This document shows, piece by piece, positions 25,359 to 34,362 of a DNA stretch of 64,000 nt. Below the pieces are notes generated by a model. That model had not been told where the DNA came from, did not search any database, and saw only the letters and a program-made list of their open reading frames with translations. Source of the stretch: Haloarchaeobius salinus (GTDB taxonomy: Archaea > Halobacteriota > Halobacteria > Halobacteriales > Natrialbaceae). The position numbers were made by a program, and so were the translations under genes. The first letter of the stretch is position 1. The number at the start of each line of letters is the position of its first letter. Location: contig NZ_JANHAU010000002.1 in assembly GCF_024464185.1 (NCBI RefSeq), positions 558,001 through 622,000 on the forward strand, in the 5' to 3' direction.

Positions 25359-25649
25359 ATGCGTGAAGCAGACGAGACGACGCGACAGCGCATCACCGAC
25401 CGACTCCGTGCGGACGCGGCCACGCCGAGCGTGCTGGCGACGGAGTTCGACGTGACAGCGGGCGCGGCGCTCCGCCACGTCGAGCACATCTCCCAGTCGC
25501 TCGGGCCGACCGACGAGGAGCTGCTCGTCGCGCCGCCGGAGTGTCGGGACTGCGGGTTCACCGACTTCGACGACCTGCTCAACAGACCGTCGCGCTGCCC
25601 GGAGTGCAAGAGCGAGTCCGTCGCAGAGCCGACGTTCACCGTCCGCTAG
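25359..25649 (+). CDS. Predicted transcriptional regulator, HTH fused to zinc ribbon (COG3357)
   Basis: A 96-residue DNA-binding protein. Residues 1-55 form a winged helix (ETTRQRITDRLRADAATPSVLATEFDVTAGAALRHVEHI). Residues 63-90 form a zinc ribbon with CxxC pairs CRDCGF and CPECKS. This combination is the archaeal COG3357 family, whose targets are unknown. It is transcribed alone from a TATA box, divergently from the nucleotidyltransferase gene at 24294-25262, and so could regulate it, but nothing in the sequence proves that. Confidence 0.88.
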   Translation: MREADETTRQRITDRLRADAATPSVLATEFDVTAGAALRHVEHISQSLGPTDEELLVAPPECRDCGFTDFDDLLNRPSRCPECKSESVAEPTFTVR

Positions 25650-25790
25650 CGAATCGGTCGGGAACGGTCAGAAAGGGGGGAAAGGGGGGAGTTGGAATGG
25701 TCGAGACCACGACCGCACCAGTACGGTATCGGGTACCAGTAAAGTTTCTTGTGGCCGCCCCGAACCGACGAGAACCGGCGGTCAGACCGG

Positions 25791-26213
25791 TCAGAACTCG
25801 ACGTTCGAGGTCGAGGTCAGGTCGGCGGGTCCGTCCGCCTCGACGCCGCCGAGGCCGACGAGTTCGTGGTCCCCATCGGTGAGGTACACCGCCCCGTCGG
25901 CGACGGTCACGTCGAGCGCGTTGAGGTACGCACCCTCGCACGGTCCGTAGGTGCACAGGCCGGTGTCCGACTCGAACATCGCGCCGTGGTTCGCACAGAC
26001 GAGCTCGTCGCCTCGCATCGGCGCACCCGAGCCCTTGTCGATCTTGATGTGGGTGAGGTGCTGGCAGTAGTTGAGCCAGGCGACGACACCGTCGTCGCGG
26101 TGGTGGAGGATGGCCTCGCGCTCCTCGCCGTCGTCCCGCGCTCTGACGGTGAACAGCAGTGTCGACTCGGTCGGCACCTCCTCGACCGGCGCGATGCGGC
26201 GTGCTTCGTCCAT
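25791..26213 (-). CDS. Rieske (2Fe-2S) ferredoxin-like protein
   Basis: A 140-residue soluble protein with one Rieske domain. The cluster ligands are C-x-H in NYCQHLTHI and C-x2-H in CANHGAMFESDTGLCTYGPC (about residues 50-90), with two extra cysteines that could form a disulfide. It has no membrane anchor and no partner oxygenase alongside, so it looks like a free Rieske ferredoxin in electron transfer to an unknown acceptor. It starts at 26213 and is divergent from the saccharopine-dehydrogenase-like gene, 81 bases away. Confidence 0.88.
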   Translation of the reverse strand: MDEARRIAPVEEVPTESTLLFTVRARDDGEEREAILHHRDDGVVAWLNYCQHLTHIKIDKGSGAPMRGDELVCANHGAMFESDTGLCTYGPCEGAYLNALDVTVADGAVYLTDGDHELVGLGGVEADGPADLTSTSNVEF

Positions 26214-26294
26214 CGCACTTCAGTTCCCCCGCGGCCGGTTTGAACGCCACGGTCTCCGCCGGACTTTATGCTCCCGGCGCGCGCCGTGGTATCT

Positions 26295-27350
26295 ATGAGC
26301 GAACTCCTCGTCTACGGCTCGTACGGCTACACCGGCGCACTCGTCGCCGAGACGGCGGTCGCGGAGGGACTGGACCCGATTCTCGCCGGCCGGTCGCGAG
26401 AGCGGGTCGAGGAACAGGCCGAGGCGCTCGACTGCCGAGAGCGCGTCTTCGAAGCCGAGAACCCCGCGACGGTCGCGGACTACCTGGAGGGCGTCGACGT
26501 GGTGTTGAACTGCGCCGGCCCGTTCGTTCACACCGCCGAGCCGTTCGTCGAGGCCTGTCTCACGACCGGGGTCCACTACCTCGACATCACGGGCGAGTGG
26601 CAGGTGTTCCGTGAGATCGCCGAGCGCGACGGACACGCGACCGACGCGGGGGTCATGCTCCTCCCCGGCGTCGGATTCGACGTGGTCCCCTCCGACTGCC
26701 TCGCCGCGCACCTCCACGACCGGCTCCCATCGGCGACGGACCTATCGCTCGCCCTCGGGGGGATGGGTGGGACCTCCCGGGGGACGGCGATGACGATGGT
26801 CGAGAACATCGGCGAGGACGGCGTCGTCCGCCACGACGGCGAGCTCGTCCGCGTACCGACCGCCCACGACGACCGCGAGATACCGTTCAGCTACGGCGAG
26901 CGCACTGCGATGGCCATCCCCTGGGGCGACGTGGTGACCGCGTACCACTCGACGGGCATCCCGAACGTCACGGTCTACTCCGAGACGCACCCGAAGACGG
27001 TCGCTCGCCTCCGTCGGTTCCGCAAACTGCTCCCGCTCCTTGCGACTGGTCCCGTCCAGAAACTCCTCAAGTGGCTCGTCGACCGCCGCGTCGACGGTCC
27101 CGACGAGCAGCAGCTCGACCAGGGTTCCGGCGAGATCTGGGGCGAGGCGACCGACGGCACGGACCGTGTCGTCTCACGACTCCGGACGCCGAACCCGTAC
27201 GCACTGACCCGCGACACGGCACTGCTCACCGCGAAACGCGCACTCGACGGCGATGCGCCGGCGGGATTCCAGACACCCTCGACCGCCTACGGCGCGGACC
27301 TCGTCCTCGAGGTATCGGGGGTCGAGCGCACCGACGTCGGCGGTGTTTAA
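26295..27350 (+). CDS. Saccharopine dehydrogenase-like NAD(P)-binding protein (trans-acting enoyl reductase type)
   Basis: A 351-residue protein whose N-terminal Rossmann fold is GSYGYTGALVAETAV (residues 8-22), followed by ILAGRSRERVEEQAEAL and VDVVLNCAGPFVHTAEPFVEAC. YLDITGEWQVF is diagnostic of the saccharopine dehydrogenase-like/trans-acting enoyl reductase group. LLPGVGFDVVPSDCLAAHL and GGTSRGTAMTM follow. Members act on lipids in mycobacteria and are oxidoreductases of uncertain role in haloarchaea. Start at ATG 26295. The gene ends before the convergent pab operon at 27457. Confidence 0.85.
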   Translation: MSELLVYGSYGYTGALVAETAVAEGLDPILAGRSRERVEEQAEALDCRERVFEAENPATVADYLEGVDVVLNCAGPFVHTAEPFVEACLTTGVHYLDITGEWQVFREIAERDGHATDAGVMLLPGVGFDVVPSDCLAAHLHDRLPSATDLSLALGGMGGTSRGTAMTMVENIGEDGVVRHDGELVRVPTAHDDREIPFSYGERTAMAIPWGDVVTAYHSTGIPNVTVYSETHPKTVARLRRFRKLLPLLATGPVQKLLKWLVDRRVDGPDEQQLDQGSGEIWGEATDGTDRVVSRLRTPNPYALTRDTALLTAKRALDGDAPAGFQTPSTAYGADLVLEVSGVERTDVGGV

Positions 27351-27456
27351 GTACGAAGACGGGGCCAGTGGCGGCGTGCCCTGACCACGCGACGCGCGGC
27401 GGCCGAGGCGGGTGCGTGACGCACCGCCGCGCGAACGACCGCGTCGCCTGCTTGCC

Positions 27457-28380
27457 CTACTCCGCGGACGAGTCGCTGGACGGCGCATCGTCCTCGCCCT
27501 CCACGGATGAGAGCCGTTCGTCGCCGTAGTGGCGACGCTCGACCAGCGCGTCGAACCGCCGCCCCAGCAGCGTCGTCACCGGCCCGCTACCCACGTCGAT
27601 GCCGTCGACGGTCGCGACCGGCCGCAGCTCCCACGTCGTGTTCGTGAGGAACACCTCGTCGGCCTCACGGACCTCGCTCGGTTCGTACCGGCCCTGCAGC
27701 ACCGGGATGCCCTCCTCCCGTGCGAGATCGACGACGACCGAGCGCGTGATGCCCGGCAGCAGCGGCAGCTCCGCCGTCGGCGTGTGCAGCCCGCTGTCGG
27801 TGACGAAGAACAGGTTGCTCGCCGCGCCCTCCGCGACGAAGCCGTCGCTGTCCCGGAGCAGTGCCTCGTCCGACTCGGAGAGGAGTTCGTTCCGGGCGAG
27901 GATGCCGTTGAGGTAGTTGTGGGTCTTCGCGCCCGGTGGCAGTGCGCTCGCCGGCGGCTTGCGCGTCTTCGTGGTCTGGACGACGGCGTGGTCGTCCCAG
28001 ACAGGGGTGCTGCCGACGCCGCCCCGCGGCAGCGGCTTGACGATGATGACCACCGTCGGGTCCACCTCCGACTGGGCCGTCAGGGTCCCGGGCTGGACGC
28101 CCCGCGTCACGGAGAGCTTGACGTAGGCGTCGTCGAGGTCGTTGGCCGCGAGTGTCTCGTCGATCCGCTCGCGGAGGTCGTCCGCCCCGAGCCCGTGGTC
28201 CAGCGAGAGCGCGTCGCAGGTCGTCTCCAGCCGGTCGAGGTGTGCGTCGAGTTCGAAGACGGAGCCGCCGTAGGCCCGCATCGTCTCGAACGCGGCGTCG
28301 CCGTACTGGAAGCCGCGGTCGCGGACGTCCACGGTCGCCGATCCGGCCGGTACGAGGTCGCCGTCTACGTGGTACTGCAT
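27457..28380 (-). CDS. pabC: Class IV PLP aminotransferase fold, probable 4-amino-4-deoxychorismate lyase
   Basis: A 307-residue fold-type IV PLP enzyme. The start [35 protein letters not shown] is typical. The catalytic Lys is in PPGAKTHNYLNGILARNEL (about residue 150). The Glu near GFVAEGAASNLFFV, and LLPGITRSVVVDLAREEG and DEVFLTNTTWELRPV, complete the fold. As the last gene of pabB-pabA-pabC, its job is most likely release of pyruvate from aminodeoxychorismate to give p-aminobenzoate. The fold also fits branched-chain or D-amino-acid aminotransferase; the operon decides in favour of PabC. Its start overlaps the pabA stop by 16 bases. The C-terminal 20 residues are an acidic/Ser tail. Confidence 0.85.
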   Translation of the reverse strand: MQYHVDGDLVPAGSATVDVRDRGFQYGDAAFETMRAYGGSVFELDAHLDRLETTCDALSLDHGLGADDLRERIDETLAANDLDDAYVKLSVTRGVQPGTLTAQSEVDPTVVIIVKPLPRGGVGSTPVWDDHAVVQTTKTRKPPASALPPGAKTHNYLNGILARNELLSESDEALLRDSDGFVAEGAASNLFFVTDSGLHTPTAELPLLPGITRSVVVDLAREEGIPVLQGRYEPSEVREADEVFLTNTTWELRPVATVDGIDVGSGPVTTLLGRRFDALVERRHYGDERLSSVEGEDDAPSSDSSAE

Positions 28381-28988
28381 CTGTCGAGGAAGTTGGCAAC
28401 GAGCTGTCTCCCGATCCGGAGCGAGAGCGCCTGCCCCGTCTCGCGTTCGGTCGCCTCGCCGGTGAGGATGCTCTCCGGGTGGAACTGCACGCCGACGTGT
28501 GGCCGTTCGCGGTGCCGGACCGCCATCAGCACGTCGCGCTCGTCGTCGGTGGCCGCCGTCTCGACCAGACCGTCGGGGAGGTCGTCCCGCTCGACCGCCA
28601 GCGAGTGGTAGCGCCCCACCCGGATTCGCTCCGGCAGGTCGGTGAAGATGCCGGTCCCGTCGTGCTGGATGACGGACGGTTTCCCGTGGACGACATCGGG
28701 TGCGTTCACCACCGGAGCGCCGTTGGCCGCACAGAGCGCCTGGTGACCCAGACAGACGCCGAGCGTCGGGTACGCGAGCTCCGCGAAGATCGGGATTGAG
28801 ACGCCCGCCTCGGCCGGCGTTCCCGGCCCCGGCGAGACGACGACACCGTCGGGGTCGAGTTCGCGGATTCCGTCGACGTCGATCGCGTCGTTCCGACGGA
28901 CGACAACGTCGTCGGCGAGTTCGCCGACGTACTGCACGAGGTTGTAGGCGAACGAGTCGTAGTTGTCGACCACGAGCACTCTCGTCAT
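28365..28988 (-). CDS. pabA: Aminodeoxychorismate/anthranilate synthase glutamine amidotransferase subunit
   Basis: A 207-residue class I glutamine amidotransferase that feeds ammonia to the synthase subunit encoded just upstream. [16 protein letters not shown] opens the domain, [14 protein letters not shown] is the oxyanion region, and the nucleophilic Cys is in GVCLGHQAL (about residue 79). The catalytic His and Glu are in VQFHPESI near residue 171. TrpG and PabA cannot be told apart from the domain alone, but this one overlaps pabB by four bases and pabC follows, and the trp operon elsewhere lacks trpEG. I name it pabA on context; it could serve both pathways. Confidence 0.88.
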   Translation of the reverse strand: MTRVLVVDNYDSFAYNLVQYVGELADDVVVRRNDAIDVDGIRELDPDGVVVSPGPGTPAEAGVSIPIFAELAYPTLGVCLGHQALCAANGAPVVNAPDVVHGKPSVIQHDGTGIFTDLPERIRVGRYHSLAVERDDLPDGLVETAATDDERDVLMAVRHRERPHVGVQFHPESILTGEATERETGQALSLRIGRQLVANFLDRCSTT

Positions 28989-30505
28989 CTGTCCACCTCC
29001 TCGCCCACAGCCGTCTCTTCGCCTGCGACGGTCATCGCGGCCCGGTCGCCGAGCGCGTCGTCGACGGCGGTCACGAGTGCCCGTGCCTTGTCGAGCGTCT
29101 CGGCGTACTCGCGCTCCGGCACGGAGTCGTGGACGATGCCGGCCCCGACTCGAAGGTGGTACTCGTCGCCGTGGCGGACGAGCGTCCGGATGACGATGTT
29201 GAGCGTCGCGCGGCCGTCGAAGCCGAAGAGGCCCATGCTACCAGTGTACGGCCCGCGACGGGTCGACTCGAGTTCGTCGATGATGGCCATCGTCCGTGGC
29301 TTCGGCGCGCCGGTGATGGTGCCGCCGGGGAAGACGGCGGCGACGGCGTCGGCGAGCGATGCGTCCGGCCGGAGCTCCCCCACGACGTTCGAGACGAGGT
29401 GCATGACCTCCGCGTAGCGGTCGACGCGGCGGTACTCGGCGACGTCGACGCTGCCGTAGCGGCACACCTTCCCGAGGTCGTTCCGTTCGAGGTCGACCAG
29501 CATCGCGTGCTCGGCGCGCTCCTTCTCGTCCGCGGTCAGGTCGGCTTCGAGGTCGGCGTCCTCGTCGGCGGTCGCACCGCGCGGTCGGGTCCCGGCGATG
29601 GGTTCGGTCCTGACGTGGTCGCCGTCGCGTTCCAGTAGCAGCTCGGGGCTCGCACTGACGAGGTCGACGCCCGGGAACTCGACGAGTCCGGAGTACGGCG
29701 CGGGGTTCACCCGACGGACCGCGTCGTACGCCCTGACGGGGTGGACCGCCGCGGGGGCGACGAGGCGCTGGGAGATGTTCGCCTGGAAGGTGTCGCCGTC
29801 GTGGACGTATCGCTGGACGGTCCTGACGCGGTCGGCGTAGGCGTCCCGGCCACAGTCGCTCTGGAAGGTCACGTGGTCGGTGTCGACCGGTGGGTCCGGG
29901 AACACGGGTTCCCCGTCGGTCGCGCGCCTGGCGAGTTCGAGGGCTCGCTGGCGGCCGCGCTCGAAGGCGGCGTCGGGGTCGTCGCCGCTTCGGGGGCAGG
30001 CGGTGATCCGGAGCGTGGTCTCGTCCTCGCCGTCGCCTGGCTCGCGCCAGGAAACGAGCCGGTCGTAGACGCCGACCTGGAGCCGCGGGAGCCCCCGGTC
30101 GTCGGTGGCATCACCGGGGAGCGACTCGAGCTCCCGGGCGATGTCGTAGGAGAGCCAGCCGACGGCACCACACGGGTACGGCACGTCGCAGTCGCCACGG
30201 CGGAGCGACTCACCGTCGAGCAGGCCGTCGAGTGCGGCGAGCGACGGCGACGGACCGTCGAGCGCGTGGGCGTCGGGAGCGACGGTGAGTCGGTCGACCG
30301 GCTCGACCGCGAAGTGGCCCCAGCCGGACTGCCCACCGGTGGTCTCGAGGTAGGCGTCCCACTCCCCCGTCCGCGCCCGCCGGTAGGCGTCGAACGGGTC
30401 TGCCACGGTGACGGTCACCTCGACGGGCACCCGAACGTCGGCGGGTGCGTCGGCGGCAGTCGCGACGAACGAACTCCGGTCCGTCACGACGTGGGGCGTG
30501 GTCAT
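28985..30505 (-). CDS. pabB: Aminodeoxychorismate synthase component I (TrpE/PabB family)
   Basis: A 506-residue chorismate-utilising enzyme. It converts chorismate and ammonia to 4-amino-4-deoxychorismate. The catalytic half is clear: [42 protein letters not shown] (the PIAGT motif, as opposed to PIKGT), [53 protein letters not shown] and [15 protein letters not shown]. The N-terminal half is divergent, as is usual. The PIAGT sequence places it nearer to TrpE-type enzymes than to PabB with catalytic PIKGT; the gene order with pabC argues for PabB. Start at ATG 30505. It overlaps pabA (ATGA). Confidence 0.85.
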   Translation of the reverse strand: MTTPHVVTDRSSFVATAADAPADVRVPVEVTVTVADPFDAYRRARTGEWDAYLETTGGQSGWGHFAVEPVDRLTVAPDAHALDGPSPSLAALDGLLDGESLRRGDCDVPYPCGAVGWLSYDIARELESLPGDATDDRGLPRLQVGVYDRLVSWREPGDGEDETTLRITACPRSGDDPDAAFERGRQRALELARRATDGEPVFPDPPVDTDHVTFQSDCGRDAYADRVRTVQRYVHDGDTFQANISQRLVAPAAVHPVRAYDAVRRVNPAPYSGLVEFPGVDLVSASPELLLERDGDHVRTEPIAGTRPRGATADEDADLEADLTADEKERAEHAMLVDLERNDLGKVCRYGSVDVAEYRRVDRYAEVMHLVSNVVGELRPDASLADAVAAVFPGGTITGAPKPRTMAIIDELESTRRGPYTGSMGLFGFDGRATLNIVIRTLVRHGDEYHLRVGAGIVHDSVPEREYAETLDKARALVTAVDDALGDRAAMTVAGEETAVGEEVDR

Positions 30506-30546
30506 GCGATGAGGATAGCGGCGGGGGCCTAATCGTCTTCCGGTCC

Positions 30547-30990
30547 CTAGCTGCGCGCCTTCGCGCGCTTGACCCACTCGGTGACGCGGGTCTCGGAGAT
30601 CTCGGTCTCCGCGGCGACCGACTCGGGGTCGGCGTCGGCGAGGTCGGCGATGGTCTCGATACCGACGCTGCCGAGGCGGTCGGCGTAGGCCGGACCGATA
30701 CCCTTGATCTCCTTGACGGGCGCTGACTCCTCCTCGTCCTCGCCGTCGTCCGCGTCGGACTCGGGTTCCGACTCGGTCGTCTCCTCGGTCGGTTCGTCGG
30801 CCACTTCGGCCGACGGCTCGTCGGTCGCGTGCGCCGTGGTCGAACCGTCGTCGTCACCGTTGGAGGTCGACTCGGCTGTGGCACCGGCCTGCCGTTCCTT
30901 CTCGACCGTGACGCCGACGTCACGGGAGGACTCCGGCTGCGACCCGTCGTCGAGTCCGAAGAGCGACTTCAACTTCTTGAGCAGTGGCAT
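30547..30990 (-). CDS. Helix-hairpin-helix protein with long acidic linker
   Basis: A 147-residue protein in three parts: a basic N-terminal tip [15 protein letters not shown] (residues 1-15), an acidic Glu/Asp/Thr/Ser linker of about 70 residues, and a C-terminal helix-hairpin-helix domain ([32 protein letters not shown], about 92-125). The [12 protein letters not shown] pair of hairpins is the type found in many archaeal DNA-binding or DNA-sensing proteins. Targets are unknown. The start is the ATG at 30990; reading further upstream adds only low-complexity residues. It sits alone between pabB and aroE. Confidence 0.75.
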   Translation of the reverse strand: MPLLKKLKSLFGLDDGSQPESSRDVGVTVEKERQAGATAESTSNGDDDGSTTAHATDEPSAEVADEPTEETTESEPESDADDGEDEEESAPVKEIKGIGPAYADRLGSVGIETIADLADADPESVAAETEISETRVTEWVKRAKARS

Positions 30991-31025
30991 TGGCGGTACG
31001 TAGCTGTCGGTGCCACTTAAACCCG

Positions 31026-31841
31026 CTACCTGTCGTCTCGGAGGTGTGTCCGCAGCGCGTCGTCCATGGCGGCAACGGGTGCCGCCATCCCCGTCCACAG
31101 CTCGAACGCCTCTGCTCCCTGATACAGGAGCATCCACGCACCGTCGACCGTCGTCGCGCCGGCAGTGGCGGCGTCACGGAGGAGCCGTGTCTCGAGCGGT
31201 GCGTACACCGCGTCGAGGACGACGAGGTCGGCGTGGAGCGCGGCTGCGGGGACCGGTGTCTCGTCTTCCTCCATGCCGACGCTGGTCGCGTTCACGAGAA
31301 TGGCCGCGTCGGCGAGCAGGTCGTGGAGGGCGTCGAGCCCGTGGCCCGTCGCGTGGGCCACGTCGCTCGCGAGATCGACGGCCCGTTCCTCGGTCCGGTT
31401 CGCGATGGCGACTGTCGCGCCCGCGTCGGCGAGGCCGTGGGCGACGGCACGCCCGGCACCGCCCGCGCCGACGACGACGGCGTCGGCCCCGTCGAGATCG
31501 GCCTCGCCCTGTGCTTCGAGTGCGCGACGGGCACCGGCCGCGTCGGTGTTGTGGCCGGTCGGCTCGTCGCCGGAGAGGTCGACGGTGTTGACCGCGCCGA
31601 TGCGTGCGGCGAGGTCGTCGACGGCGACGAGGTCGTGGACGCGTTCCTTGTACGGGACGGTGACGTTCAGCCCGCTGACGCCGAGTGCCCGCGCGCCCTC
31701 GATGGCGGCTGGCAGGTCGGCCGGCGTGGGCTCGAAGGTGACGTACCGGGCGTCGATGTCGCGGGCAGCGTACGCGGCCTCGTGCATCGGCGGGGAGAGC
31801 GAGTGACCGACCGGGTTGCCGACGAGTCCGAACACCTGCAT
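31026..31841 (-). CDS. aroE: Shikimate 5-dehydrogenase
   Basis: A 271-residue NADP-dependent enzyme that reduces 3-dehydroshikimate to shikimate. The start [23 protein letters not shown] has the S-x-S substrate motif (about residues 13-17). [11 protein letters not shown] holds the catalytic Lys (K65 region) and HNTDAAG the catalytic Asp (about 99). The Rossmann fold is [16 protein letters not shown] with the NADP-selecting IANRT following. [12 protein letters not shown] and [16 protein letters not shown] (Q in YQG) close the active site. Together with ADH synthase and trpCBA in this window it feeds aromatic synthesis. It is a single gene. Confidence 0.96.
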   Translation of the reverse strand: MQVFGLVGNPVGHSLSPPMHEAAYAARDIDARYVTFEPTPADLPAAIEGARALGVSGLNVTVPYKERVHDLVAVDDLAARIGAVNTVDLSGDEPTGHNTDAAGARRALEAQGEADLDGADAVVVGAGGAGRAVAHGLADAGATVAIANRTEERAVDLASDVAHATGHGLDALHDLLADAAILVNATSVGMEEDETPVPAAALHADLVVLDAVYAPLETRLLRDAATAGATTVDGAWMLLYQGAEAFELWTGMAAPVAAMDDALRTHLRDDR

Positions 31842-31914
31842 TGGTCGGTGCGAGGCGGCGGTGGGTGAAAAGTCGTCCGGGGGCGGCAGCGTTCGCGTCT
31901 CGGTCCCGTCGGCC

Positions 31915-32751
31915 TCAGGGACGGACGACGAGCACGGGCTCGTCGATGGTCCGCAGGACACGGTCGGTCGTGCTCCCGAGCAGCTGGCCGGCGAGGCTCG
32001 ACTCGCCGCTGGAGCTCATGACGACGAGGTCGACCCCCTCGTCCTCGACGTACTCGACGATGGCCTTGCTCGGGGTACCAGTCACGGTCGCGCGCTCGAT
32101 GGGCAGGTCGTCTCCGGCGAGGTCGGCACAGTCGTCGGCGAGCGCGTCGACGCCCTCGCGTTCGGCATCGAGGAGACGGTCGATGTACGCCTGGTCGACG
32201 CCGCCGGCACTGAACGGGCCGGACTCGCGGACCACGTCGACGACGCCGAGGACGTGCAGCGTCGCGTCGTACGTCCCGGCGAGGTCGGTCGCAGGTGCGC
32301 CGGCCGCGGCGGCGGCCTCGCTCCCGTCGGTCGGGAGGAGGACGTCGGTGTAGTCGTCGACCGGGCCGTCACCGGTGGGGACGGTCAGGACGGGCCGCTC
32401 GGTGCGGCGGAGCACGCGCTCGGTGACGCTCCCGAGGAGCCGTTCCCGGAAGCCGCTCCGCCCGTGGCGGCCGACCACGACGGCGTCGGCGTCGATCTCG
32501 TCGGCGAGGGAGACGACCGACCTGGCGGGACGGCCGTGCACGACGTGGGACGTGACCGTGACGCCGGCCTCCTCGGCGATGGATTCGACGTCCTCGAGGA
32601 CGCGACCCGCGTCGTCCTCGTCGAGTTCGTCGTGCACCGCGGTGACGGCGTCGACCGTCGCCCCGTACGTCGCCGCCATCGCCACGCCCGCGCGGGCCGC
32701 TCGTGTGGCACAGTCGCTTCCGTCGACCGCGATGAGAAGTCGCTCGAACAT
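31915..32751 (-). CDS. Universal stress protein with two UspA domains
   Basis: A 278-residue tandem UspA protein. Both halves have the ATP-binding motif G-x2-G-x9-[18 protein letters not shown] near residue 92 and [15 protein letters not shown] near 248. Each begins with the typical strand: [17 protein letters not shown] (residues 4-20) and [14 protein letters not shown] (about 137-150). Such proteins bind ATP and modulate stress survival, but direct targets are unknown. The first strand and the Asp that contacts adenine are intact in both domains. It is divergent from the cation exchanger gene, 156 bases away, which suggests possible shared control. Confidence 0.93.
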   Translation of the reverse strand: MFERLLIAVDGSDCATRAARAGVAMAATYGATVDAVTAVHDELDEDDAGRVLEDVESIAEEAGVTVTSHVVHGRPARSVVSLADEIDADAVVVGRHGRSGFRERLLGSVTERVLRRTERPVLTVPTGDGPVDDYTDVLLPTDGSEAAAAAGAPATDLAGTYDATLHVLGVVDVVRESGPFSAGGVDQAYIDRLLDAEREGVDALADDCADLAGDDLPIERATVTGTPSKAIVEYVEDEGVDLVVMSSSGESSLAGQLLGSTTDRVLRTIDEPVLVVRP

Positions 32752-32907
32752 GTCTCTGGCCGGGGGTTCGTCGACTCGGTACAAAAGTGATGCGTCGCCG
32801 TCTCGTCGGTCGGCCACCGTGGGACCGTCGCGCGTGAAACTGCCTGACAGGGGTGTCGCGCTCCCGAAACCACAAGCGTTACTTGCGCTATAGCGAACGG
32901 TTGGGGT

Positions 32908-34317
32908 ATGTTGAAGGACCGGCTCCAGCACCCGCTGGCCGCCCTCGTCTTCGCCGCTCTGCTCACGGCTCCGTGGGTCGGTGTGGAGCTACTCGGGGGG
33001 CCAGGGGCGGTTGGACTTTCGCACATCGGCACAGTCGCGGTGAGTGGACTCTCGGTACTCGGTGCGTCGTTCATGCTCGCGTGGGGTGCCGAGACCGCCG
33101 AGAAGGACGTCCCCCGGGCGTTCGCCATCGCGGTGCTCGCGGTGCTCGCGGTCGCACCCGAGTACGCGGTCGACGCACTGTACGCCTTCGGTGCCGGTGA
33201 CGGCGGTGCGACGGCCCAGGCTTGCGCGGATTTCACGACCCGGGAGATAGAGAACGCCGCGGACGGGACCGTCGCCGCCGCCTGTCACGACGCGAACCTC
33301 GCCGTCGCGAACATGACCGGCGCGAACCGCATCCTCATCGGACTCGGCTGGTCGGGCATCGCGCTGTTCACCGTCTACCGGGCCGGGAGCTCCAGCGACC
33401 CGTCCGTCAACGACGGCGACGGGTTCCTCGGTAGCAGTGTCAGCCTCGACCGCGACCTCGGACTGGAGATCGTCTTCCTGCTCGCGGCGACGCTCGTCGC
33501 GTTCTTCGTCCCGCTGAACGGTGGCATCGGCGTCGCCGACACGCTCGTCCTCGTCGGCATCTACATCGCCTACATCGCCATCATCATCCGCGGTGACGTC
33601 GAGGAGCACGAGGAGCAGGTCGGTGTGCCGGCGTACCTGCAGCGACTCCCCTTCGCCTACCGTACGCTCTCCTCGATCACGCTGTTCGTCTACTCCGGCC
33701 TCATGATCTACACCGCCGTCCACCCGTTCGCACACGGGCTGGAGGAGATCGGCCTGTCGTTCGGCATCCCCGAGTTCTTCATGATCCAGTGGATCGCTCC
33801 GCTGGCCTCCGAGAGCCCCGAGCTGATCGTCGTCGCCTACCTCGTGAACAAGGCGCGCTCGACGGCCGGCTTCAACGCGCTCATCTCCTCGAAGCTCAAC
33901 CAGTGGACGCTGCTCATCGGGACGCTCGCGGTCGTCTACAGCCTCGCACTCGGCAGCGTCGGCACGCTCCCGTTCGACGAGAAGCAGACCGCCGAGATCT
34001 GGATCACGGCGGCCCAGAGCCTGTTCGCCATCGCCATCATCACGAACTTCGACATCTCGGTGCGTGAGTCGCTGGTGCTGCTCGCGCTGTTCGCCTCGCA
34101 GGTGATCATCGAGTTCGGTGCCATCGTGACGATGACCGACAGCGCGGCCGGGGAGTTCAGCATCTTCGTCCTCCACGCCTACACGGTGCTGTACGTCGCC
34201 ATCTCCATCGTCCTGTTCTTCCGGCGGCGCGAGGCCCTCGTCGACATCTTCCAGACGACGGCGGCCACCGCCCGGGAGTCGGTGACCGGTACGAGCGCGG
34301 CCGAGCACTCGGACTGA
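32908..34317 (+). CDS. Sodium/calcium exchanger family cation antiporter
   Basis: A 469-residue membrane protein with ten or more helices. It carries the two inverted alpha-repeats of the CaCA superfamily: VAPEYAVDALYAFG near residue 88 and ASESPELIVVAYLVNKARSTAGFNALISSKLNQWTLLIG (about 310-345). The second has the conserved S-P-E for cation coordination; in the first, APEYAVD replaces the usual G-x-S-x-P-E. Between them lie the loop with the acidic DVEEHEEQ and a non-conserved 70-residue segment that is longer than usual. The transported ion could be calcium or sodium; the sequence does not distinguish. Confidence 0.8.
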   Translation: MLKDRLQHPLAALVFAALLTAPWVGVELLGGPGAVGLSHIGTVAVSGLSVLGASFMLAWGAETAEKDVPRAFAIAVLAVLAVAPEYAVDALYAFGAGDGGATAQACADFTTREIENAADGTVAAACHDANLAVANMTGANRILIGLGWSGIALFTVYRAGSSSDPSVNDGDGFLGSSVSLDRDLGLEIVFLLAATLVAFFVPLNGGIGVADTLVLVGIYIAYIAIIIRGDVEEHEEQVGVPAYLQRLPFAYRTLSSITLFVYSGLMIYTAVHPFAHGLEEIGLSFGIPEFFMIQWIAPLASESPELIVVAYLVNKARSTAGFNALISSKLNQWTLLIGTLAVVYSLALGSVGTLPFDEKQTAEIWITAAQSLFAIAIITNFDISVRESLVLLALFASQVIIEFGAIVTMTDSAAGEFSIFVLHAYTVLYVAISIVLFFRRREALVDIFQTTAATARESVTGTSAAEHSD

Positions 34318-34362
34318 CCGCGACCCGACACCGACTTGTTCTCGCCCCGTCAACGCCGAGCC

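Noticed and set aside
28365-30505. The pab genes as trpE-trpG of tryptophan synthesis.
   Set aside because: The third gene is a class IV PLP lyase/transaminase and the trp operon is elsewhere, so p-aminobenzoate synthesis is the simpler reading; a dual role is still possible.
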